Shown in pieces: positions 45,724-53,500 of a stretch of 64,000 bases of DNA. Location: assembly GCA_036003045.1 (NCBI GenBank), contig DASYSS010000059.1, positions 1-64,000 of the forward strand, in the 5' to 3' direction. Both the position numbers and the translations under genes were made by a program. The notes under the pieces were generated by a model that had not been told where the DNA came from, did not search any database, and saw nothing but the letters and a program-made list of their open reading frames with translations. How positions within the stretch are numbered: the first letter of the stretch is position 1; each line of letters starts with the position of its first letter. The stretch is from Gemmatimonadaceae bacterium. GTDB lineage: Bacteria; Gemmatimonadota; Gemmatimonadetes; Gemmatimonadales; Gemmatimonadaceae.

Positions 45724-46791
45724 ATGACACGCTTTGCGAGTATTCTCGAAACGGTCGGCAACACGCCCGTCGTCAAGATTCGGCGTCTCGCTCCCGACGG
45801 AATCGATCTCTACGTGAAGATCGAGGCGTTCAATCCACTTGGCTCGGTGAAGGATCGTCTCGCGCTCGGCGTGATCGAGGACGCGGAGAAGCGCGGCGCG
45901 CTCAAGCCGGGCCAGACGGTGATCGAAGCGACGAGCGGCAACACCGGAATCGGACTCGCCATGGTCTGCGCGGCGAAGGGATATCCGTTGGTCGTCACGA
46001 TGGCCGAGTCGTTCAGCGTCGAGCGCCGCAAGCTGATGCGTTTCCTCGGCGCCAAAGTGATCATCACACCGGCGCCGGCCGGTGGGACCGGCATGGTCGA
46101 CAAGGCGAACGAGCTCGCCGAAGCGAACGGCTGGTTCCTCACCCGACAATTCGAGAACGAGGCAAACGCCGACTTCCACTCGCGGACGACGGCGAAGGAG
46201 ATCGTCGCCGACTTCGCGGGTCAGCGGCTCGACTACTGGGTCACCGGCTTCGGCACCGGCGGGACGCTCAAGGGCGTCGCGCGAGTGCTGGCGAAAGAGC
46301 GGCCCGATACGAAGATCGTGCTCGCCGAGCCGGCGGACGCGCCGATGGTTTCGAGCGGAACGAAGCAGTCGCGCCGCGAGGACGGATCGCCGGCGGCGCG
46401 TCATCCGGCGTGGAAGCCTCATCCGATCCAGGGATGGAGCCCGGATTTCATTCCGAAGCTGACCGGCGACGCCGTCGAAGCGGGCAACGTCGATCGCATC
46501 ATCACGATCGCGGGCGCCGAAGCGATGCGCACGAGCCAGGAGCTGGCGAAGAAAGAAGGGATCTTCGTGGGGACGTCGTCGGGCGCGACGTTCGCGGCCG
46601 CGCTGCAAGTGTGCCGCGACGCCGAGAAAGGTTCGACGGTGCTGTGCATGCTGCCGGACACGGGCGAGCGCTATCTCAGCACGCCGCTCTTCGCGGACGT
46701 CCCCGCGGACATGACTGAAGAAGAGCGGGCAATATTGCAGTCGACGCCAACGTTCGCACAGCCACCGGCAGCGACGCCGGTCGGAGTGTAG
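45724..46791 (+). CDS. cysteine synthase (O-acetylserine sulfhydrylase)
   Basis: A 355-residue fold-type II PLP enzyme making cysteine from O-acetylserine and sulfide. K43 (GSVKDR) binds PLP, EATSGNTGIGLA is the substrate loop, and TGFGTGGTLKG is the phosphate loop. HPIQGWSPDFIP is the family HKIQG region. Compared with usual CysK (about 310-325 residues), it has an insert of about 15-20 residues before HPIQG (SGTKQSRREDGSPAARH) and a longer C-terminus. No sulfate-assimilation genes are adjacent. CysM or cystathionine-beta-synthase-like activity cannot be excluded. Confidence 0.88.
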   Translation: MTRFASILETVGNTPVVKIRRLAPDGIDLYVKIEAFNPLGSVKDRLALGVIEDAEKRGALKPGQTVIEATSGNTGIGLAMVCAAKGYPLVVTMAESFSVERRKLMRFLGAKVIITPAPAGGTGMVDKANELAEANGWFLTRQFENEANADFHSRTTAKEIVADFAGQRLDYWVTGFGTGGTLKGVARVLAKERPDTKIVLAEPADAPMVSSGTKQSRREDGSPAARHPAWKPHPIQGWSPDFIPKLTGDAVEAGNVDRIITIAGAEAMRTSQELAKKEGIFVGTSSGATFAAALQVCRDAEKGSTVLCMLPDTGERYLSTPLFADVPADMTEEERAILQSTPTFAQPPAATPVGV

Positions 46792-46830
46792 AGCTCCCGG
46801 CCCGCGGGCTACGGTCGAAGGCGAAAAAAA

Positions 46831-46938
46831 TTCAACGCAGATGACGCAGACACAAACAACAATCCCGCAGATCAAACCCTAGAGCTTTGGTTTTTATCTG
46901 CGGGATCGGTTTGCAAAGTCTGCGTCGTCTGCGTTCAA
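46831..46938. repeat. dispersed palindromic repeat, copy A
   Basis: Outer arms AACGCAGATGACGCAGA (46834-46850) and its near complement (46918-46935); inner arms CCCGCAGATCAAA and TTTTATCTGCGGGAT. On the minus strand it ends in a run of T, so it may act as a terminator for the kinase gene. It lies between convergent genes. Confidence 0.75.
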
Positions 46939-46965
46939 GTTTTCTTGCCCTGGTCAGTGGCCCGG

Positions 46966-49593
46966 TCAGTGCGCGATCGTCGGCTTGCCCGCGATGAGCT
47001 TCTCGAACCGCGGGTTGCCTTTGAGCGGGGCAAAGCTCGGATCGATCTTCAGGTAGCCGGGCGTGATGTCGCTCGCGGGCATCGTGATGAGTCGTTCCAA
47101 CAAGTCGAGCGCTCGCTCGTTCTCGCCGGACTGAATGAACACGCGCGCCGCCTGAAAGAGCACGTACCCTTTGAGGGTCGCGTCGTTCGTCGTCTCGCGG
47201 AGCTTGAGCGCGCTGTCGGCCTGGATTGCCGCCTCCTGTTTGCGGCCCGCGAGCGCCAGCGCCCGAGCCAGCAGCTCGCGCAGCTGCGCGCGATCGGGGA
47301 AGTCGTGCAACTGCTTCGCGAACGCGATGACCGCGGTGTCGCCGAACATGCGCGCGTGCATCGTGTCGCCCATCAAGCGATAGGTGTGCCCGAGCTTGAG
47401 CCCCCAGTGCCCGCGGTCGTTGTCGAAGTCCTTTGGCGTGAGCTTGACGATCTTGGGCAGAAGCTCCGGCGGCAGCGTCCACATCGTTTCCTGGTAGAGC
47501 GAGAAGCGGACGAGGAGCGCCGTCGTGTCGACGCCCGCCTTCAGCTTCTGCGCGACGAGCGCGCGGACGCTGTCCAGCTCACCGAGCGCGAGATAGCCGA
47601 AGGCCTTTCCCTGAATCATCGAGAGATTGTCCGGCGCGAGCGCGAGCGCGCGGTCCCACGCCGGCAACTCCTCGGGGAAGCGACGCATCATGTGCAGCAA
47701 TGCGGGCACCCGGCGCATCGTCGCGATCGACCGCGGGTCGAGCTTTGCGGCCTGTTGTGCGCGCGCGTACGCGTCGTCGAACCGGCCGAGGATCGCGTCG
47801 ACGCCGGCCTCTCCGATGATCAAGTCCGTGTTGTTCGGATCGATCTTGAGCCCGGCCTCGTATTGCGTCCGCGCTCCTTCGTAGTCGAGCTTCACATCGC
47901 GTAGGTACTGCGCCTGCGCGAGGTGCGCCTCGGCCCGGTTCGGACCGAGCACCGTCGCTCGCTCGGTGGCGACGCGATTTTGCTCCATCGTCTCGACCGT
48001 CGGCCCCGCGTTGTTGATGTACGACAACGCGCGCGACAACTGCGCCCACGCCTGCAAGAAACTCGAATCGAGCTGGATGGCCCGCTGGTAGTGCGGAATG
48101 CCGGCGTTGAGCACCCTCGAGTCACCGCTGCCGATGCTGGCGGTGATCTGCTCGCCTTTCAGGAACTCGTCGTACGCCTCGAGGTTCTCGGTGGGCCGCG
48201 AAGCCAGCCGCTGCTGCGTCGGCGCCGCGAGCGCGACGTCCAAGTTCCTGGCGACGGTCGACGCAATCGCCGACTGCACCGCGAAGACGTCGGACATCAC
48301 CGTGTCGAACGGTGCCGACCATTTCGTCGAACGGTTCGACACTTGCACCAACTCGGGCGTGACACGCACCCGATCGGGACCGGTCCCCTTGCTCCACCGC
48401 ACCGTGCCCGTGAGCAAGTAATCCACCGACAATTCACGCCCGATGTCGCGCGGATCCTTCGTCGTCTTCTTGTACTGCCGAGTGCTCGCGCGGGCGGTGA
48501 CCTGCAGCCCCGGCACCGACGACAGCCGGCTGCGAACCTCGTCGGTCATTCCCTCGGCGAAATAATCCTGATCGGCCGATCCCTCGTTCTCGAACGGCAG
48601 AACGGCGATGCGATAGCCGCCGTCCGGCGCCGTGTGCATGCGTCGCCAAGCGAGCGCGCCCGCGGCGAGGACGAGAACTGCTGCGATCCCGATCCAGAGC
48701 GCGCGAGATCCGGCAGCCGGTCGCGCCGCGGTCACCGCACCGGTGGCGCCCGTCGCCCCGCTCGCCGTGATCTCCTCGAGCGTCGTCGCGACGGCCTTTG
48801 CCGATTCGGGGCGATCGGCCGCCGAGCGAGCGACCATCGTGTCGACGAGGTGCGAGAGCGCCGGAGGGACGGTGTTGCGGACCGTCGTGAGCGACCGCGG
48901 CGTCTCCGTCATCTTGCGGGCGATGATCGCTTGCGCGTTCGGACCGGTGATCGGCTGCTCGCCGGCAATCATCTCGTAGAGCACGCAGCCGAGCGCGTAG
49001 ATGTCCGTGCGCGCGTCGAGCGTCCGCTCACCGGTCGCCTGCTCGGGGCTCATGTACCCCGGCGTGCCGATAGCCATGCCCGTCTGCGTCAGCCCGTGCT
49101 CGTCGGCCACGGCGCGCGCGATCCCGAAGTCGGCGACGATCGCTTGTCCGTCGCTCAGCAGGATGTTCTCGGGCTTGATGTCGCGGTGGACGACGCCGTT
49201 GCGATGCGCGTAGTCGAGCGCGAGCGCCGACTCCCGCGCGATACGCATCGCGTCGCGGATCGGCAGTTGTCCCTCCCGGTCCATGCGGTCGCGGAGGGAC
49301 TCGCCCTGCACGAAGGGCATCGTATACCAGAGCTGCCCGCCCGCGTCGCCGGAGTCGTAGACGCTCAGGATATGCGGATGCTGCAGCTTGGACGCGAGCT
49401 TCACCTCACGCTGGAATCGCTCCGAGCCGAGCGTCGCGGCGAGGTCGGGATGGAGGACCTTGAGAGCGACCGACCGATCGCGCTGTTCGTCGATGGCGAG
49501 ATAGACGGTCGCCATTCCACCGCGGCCGAGCTCTCGGTCGATGCGGTATTTGCCGGCGAGTCCCTCACGAAGCCGTTCGAGCGAGTCGCTCAT
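46966..49593 (-). CDS. transmembrane Ser/Thr protein kinase with TolB-like and TPR domains
   Basis: An 875-residue Hanks-type kinase. GRGGMATVY (23-31), K45, HRDIKPEN (136-143), DFG (155-157) and SPEQ after the activation loop are intact. One transmembrane helix lies at about 299-316. Residues about 328-430 form a FlgO/TolB-N-like domain (RIAVLPFENEGSADQDYF, AEGMTDEVRSRLSSVPGLQV). The rest, about 450-875, is helical with TPR units (PNNTDLIIGEAGVDAILGRF and similar). The kinase plus TolB-N plus TPR plan is typical of Gemmatimonadota and Acidobacteriota. The start ATG 49593 begins MSDSLERLREGLAGKYRI; an in-frame upstream ATG at 49704 adds only Pro-rich residues. Confidence 0.92.
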   Translation of the reverse strand: MSDSLERLREGLAGKYRIDRELGRGGMATVYLAIDEQRDRSVALKVLHPDLAATLGSERFQREVKLASKLQHPHILSVYDSGDAGGQLWYTMPFVQGESLRDRMDREGQLPIRDAMRIARESALALDYAHRNGVVHRDIKPENILLSDGQAIVADFGIARAVADEHGLTQTGMAIGTPGYMSPEQATGERTLDARTDIYALGCVLYEMIAGEQPITGPNAQAIIARKMTETPRSLTTVRNTVPPALSHLVDTMVARSAADRPESAKAVATTLEEITASGATGATGAVTAARPAAGSRALWIGIAAVLVLAAGALAWRRMHTAPDGGYRIAVLPFENEGSADQDYFAEGMTDEVRSRLSSVPGLQVTARASTRQYKKTTKDPRDIGRELSVDYLLTGTVRWSKGTGPDRVRVTPELVQVSNRSTKWSAPFDTVMSDVFAVQSAIASTVARNLDVALAAPTQQRLASRPTENLEAYDEFLKGEQITASIGSGDSRVLNAGIPHYQRAIQLDSSFLQAWAQLSRALSYINNAGPTVETMEQNRVATERATVLGPNRAEAHLAQAQYLRDVKLDYEGARTQYEAGLKIDPNNTDLIIGEAGVDAILGRFDDAYARAQQAAKLDPRSIATMRRVPALLHMMRRFPEELPAWDRALALAPDNLSMIQGKAFGYLALGELDSVRALVAQKLKAGVDTTALLVRFSLYQETMWTLPPELLPKIVKLTPKDFDNDRGHWGLKLGHTYRLMGDTMHARMFGDTAVIAFAKQLHDFPDRAQLRELLARALALAGRKQEAAIQADSALKLRETTNDATLKGYVLFQAARVFIQSGENERALDLLERLITMPASDITPGYLKIDPSFAPLKGNPRFEKLIAGKPTIAH

Positions 49594-49834
49594 TCGTCTC
49601 GGTATTCCCCCACCGGCTTCGGCGGGGCTAAGGGGGTCGGGCCTGGAGGGCGGTTGGGGGTCCTGGGGCGAAGTTAGGGTTAAACCGCTCAGTTTCAAGG
49701 CCAAACCGTTCCAATGTGAGACGCGAGGGGCGGAGCCCGTGGTCCCACGGTTTGGGATTCAAAACCCCGGACGGCCGCCCTCTCCGGCTCGGCGCGGCAC
49801 CTGGCTTGCTTTCTCGAATGGCGTGGAGAGACGC

Positions 49835-50398
49835 GTGAAAATCCGCCTCGGGGGTGGGGCCCTTGCCCTGCTTATCGCGAGCGCCTGGCCCGTTTCGGCG
49901 CAGCTGCTGCCGAGCGGCCCGGCGACGATCGTCCTGATTCGCCACGCCGAGGAGCCGCACGACGCGACGAATCCCCACCTGTCCAAGGACGGCGTCGCTC
50001 GCGCGCAGAGGCTCGTCGAGTTCATGACACACGACCCGGCGATGATCCGGCTCGGGCCGCCCGCCGCGATCTTCGCGACGGAGACGACGAACGACGGCAA
50101 CGGTCAGCGCACGCAGGAGACCGTCGCGCCGCTGGCGAACGTGCTCCGCCTGCAGGTCCAGGCGCCGTACCACGCCAAGGACTACGCCAAGCTCGCGAGG
50201 CGCGTGATGTCCGACCCGGCGCTCGGGGGCAAGACCGTGATCATCTGCTGGAACCACGAGTGGCTTCCGCAGCTCGCCGCCGCACTCGGCGTGACCCCCA
50301 TGCCGCCGAAGTGGAAGGACAAGAACTACGACGGCGTGTACGTCATCACGTTCAAGGATCGGCGGGCGTTGCTCGCGACGACGCAGTACGGCGACTAG
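49835..50398 (+). CDS. secreted histidine-phosphatase-like protein
   Basis: A 187-residue exported protein (signal peptide ending PVSAQ). It has the phosphoglycerate-mutase-like fold signature RHA at 36-38 (LIRHAEEP), a second partner histidine in WNHEW, and an Arg/Gln-containing DGNGQRTQET stretch. The first RHG arginine and both histidines are present, so phosphatase activity is possible. The start is GTG 49835, with GGAG 6 nt upstream. It is divergent from the TPR kinase, about 240 bp away, and convergent with the giant-protein gene. Confidence 0.72.
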   Translation: MKIRLGGGALALLIASAWPVSAQLLPSGPATIVLIRHAEEPHDATNPHLSKDGVARAQRLVEFMTHDPAMIRLGPPAAIFATETTNDGNGQRTQETVAPLANVLRLQVQAPYHAKDYAKLARRVMSDPALGGKTVIICWNHEWLPQLAAALGVTPMPPKWKDKNYDGVYVITFKDRRALLATTQYGD

Positions 50399-50434
50399 CC
50401 GCGATCTGGCCACGAACTCGGTAGGGCAAACCAA

Positions 50435-50512
50435 CTCAACGCAGACTGACGCAGATGGGAACAACAATGCCGCAGACGAAAAGAGTTTCATCTGCGGCAT
50501 CGCTGGTTTGAG
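50435..50512. repeat. dispersed palindromic repeat, copy B
   Basis: CTCAACGCAGACTGACGCAGA on the left, then ACAACAATGCCGCAGACGAAA, and the complementary TTTCATCTGCGGCAT. The outer right arm is missing, so this copy is shorter. It sits at the 3' ends of two convergent genes, 10 bp from the giant-protein stop. Confidence 0.7.
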
Positions 50513-50522
50513 GTTCAGGTCG

Positions 50523-53500
50523 TCAGTTGTGGATCTGGATGCTGCCTCCGCCAAGCGTCGTGGTCGGGTCAGCGGTGAGGTCAGTCGAGGTGATTTGGTT
50601 GTCGTAGATGACCGCCAACGTGGTCTTGTTCCAAATCCTGATGCGGAAGGTGTCGGGGCTGCCTTTCGATTTCAGGTCTCCGTCGATCGCGGTGAGCATG
50701 AAGAAGTAGTCGCCACTGCCGTTGATCGTGCCCGAGCCTTTGTACTGCGCCTTCGTGCCGGAGATGACCAGCCATTCGTAGGACGTCGACTGAAAGTTGA
50801 GTCCGGCGGCGTGGAAGTCGAACTCGGTGTCGCCGTCCGGTGTCGTCTGTCCCTTCTTGTACTTGGACACGAATCCGAACGTAGCCTTCCCGGTCAGGGT
50901 CGGATCGGCCGGGTACGCCCCACTTGGCGAGTTGATCCAGCCGCCGCCGGTCACGAACCCTGCGGTCGGATCATAGACGACGACGTACTGGTACATCGCG
51001 TCGCTCGTGAGGTTGCCCGAGTCCTTGACGTGCGCGACGATCGTGTAGACGCCCGTCGCCGTGTACGTGTGCGACCCGCTGAAGTTGCGTGACGTGCCCG
51101 ATCCTGGCGCGACGCTGATGGCGCTCGAGCTGCCGTCGCCCCAGTCGATCGTGCCGGTGTGCGAGTCGATCACCGGACTGTCGCCGAGGTCGACGTCGGT
51201 GAACGTACCGTTGGCCGTCACCGGGGAACCGAGCGCCGTCGGCAGCAACGGTCCGGCGAACGCCGTGATCGTCGGCGGATCGTTCACCGGCGTCACATAG
51301 ATCGTGAACGTCTTTGTGGTTGCGTCGACGCCGCCGTTTGCCGTGCCGCCGTTGTCCTGCAACTTCACCGTCACGGTGGAGTTGCCGTTGGCGTTCGGGG
51401 CGGAGGTGAACGTGAGCGTGCCGCTCGCGTCGATCGACGGCTGAACGCTGAACAGTGCGCTATTTGTGCTCGTCACTGTGACCGTGACTGCCTGACTGCT
51501 CTCGTTCGACGGGCCCGGGCTCGGATTCGTCAGCGCGTTCGGCACGGACTGCGCACCGGCATCCTCGAGCACGGTCTGATTTCCAATGAGATTGAATGTC
51601 GGCGCATCGTTCACCGGAGTGATGGTGATGGTGAACGTCTGCGAAGGACTCGTATCCACCCCGAGGTTGGCCGTTCCGCCGTCGTCGTGAAGTTGTACCG
51701 TCACCGTCGCCGACCCGTTCGCGTTCGCGGCCGACGTGTAGGTCAGCTTGCCGCTCGGGTCGATCGCCGGCTGCGAGGAGAAGAGCCCGTTGTTGTCGTT
51801 GGTGACGATGAAGTTGAGTTTCTGAGAGGATTCATCGGGCGGGCCGGCGCTGATCGCGGTAGCCCAACTGACATTCTGGGCCCCGGCGTCTTCGAGAACC
51901 GTCTGATTTGGTCCCTTCGTGAAGCTCGGCGCGTCATTCACGGCCGTCACGGTAATGAGGAACGTCTTCGTCGTCTGATCGACGCCGCCGTTGGCCGTGC
52001 CGCCGTTGTCCTGAACCTTGACGGTCACCGTCGTCGTGCCGTTCGCATTCGCCGCGGGCGTATATGTCAACGTACCGCTGGCATCCACCGCTGGCTGGCT
52101 GCTGAAGAGTGCGTTGTTGTCGTTGGTCATCGTGAGCGTGAGAGTCTGCGACAGCTGCTCGTCCGGCGGGCCAGCGCTCTTGTTCGTGACCGCGTTCGGA
52201 ACCGACTGCTGCCCCGCATCCTCGAGTATGCTCTGGTTGCCGATCAGATCGAACGTCGGCGCATCGTTCACGGCAGTGATCGTGATCGTGAACATCTGCG
52301 ACGGGCTTGTGTCCACGCCGCCGTTGGCCGTGCCGCCGTCGTCGTGGAGCTGCACCGTCACCGTCGCCGATCCGTTAGCGTTCGGCGCCGACGTGTAGCT
52401 CAGCTTTCCGCTCGCGTCGATAGTCGGCTGCGACGAGAAGAGCGCGTTGTTGTCGTTGGTGACGATGAAGTTGAGTGCCTGGCCGGATTCATCGGGCGGA
52501 CCGGCGCTGATCAACGTCGCCCAGCCGCTCACACTCTGAGCGCCCGCGTCCTCCAACGCCGTCTGATTCGCGCCCTTCGTGAAGCTCGGGGCGTCGTTCA
52601 CCGGCGTGACGTTGATGTAGAGCTTCTTCGTCGTGTGATCGATGCCATTGTTCGCAGTGCCGCCGTTGTCCATCACGGTCACCGTGACTGTCGCCTTGCC
52701 GTTCGCATTGGGGTTGGTCGTGAACGTGAGAGCGCCAGTGACCAAATCGATCGACGGCTGAACGAGGAACAGCGCGTTGTTGTCGTTCGTTACGTTACTC
52801 GAAAGCGTCTGACTGCTCTCGTTCGCCGGACCCGGGCTCGGATTCGTGAGAGCGTTCGGTACCGACTGCGCCCCGGCGTCTTCGAGAACCGTGGTCGAGG
52901 CGATCAGGGCGAAGGTCGGGGCGTCGTTGACCGGCGTGACGTTGATGACGAACGTCTGCGACGGGCTCGCGTCGACGCCGCCGTTCGCCGTTCCGCCGTC
53001 GTCCTTGGCCACCACTGTGATCGTCGCACTGCCATTCGCGTCCGGCGCGCTCGTGAACGTGAGCGTCCCGTTCGATGCGATCGACGGCGCCGACGAGAAC
53101 AGTCCGGGGTTGGTGTTTCCGGTGATCTGGAACGACACGGTCTGCGAGCTCTCGTTCGCGGGCCCCGCGTTGATCGCCGTCGCCCAGCCGGAGACGGATT
53201 GCGGCCCAGCGTCCTCGAGAGCCGTCTGATCGGCGCCCTTCGTGAAGCTCGGCGGATCGTTCACCGGGTTAATGGTGATCGTAAACATCTGCGGCGCGCT
53301 CGTATCGACGCCGGTGTTCGCGGTGCCGCCGTTGTCGGAGAGGGTGAGCGTGATCGTCGCCGTTCCGTTCGCATTGGCGGCGGGCGTGTAGGTCAGCGTG
53401 CCGTTCGCCGCGACGCTCGGCTGCACCGAGAAGAGCGCCGAGTTGGTGTTGTTCGTGATGTTGAACGTCAGCGTCTGACCCGATTCGTCCGGCGGGCCGG

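Noticed and set aside
46966-49704. Longer N-terminus for the TPR kinase starting at 49704
   Set aside because: The added 37 residues are Pro/Ser-rich without a domain. ATG 49593 fits the usual kinase N-terminus.
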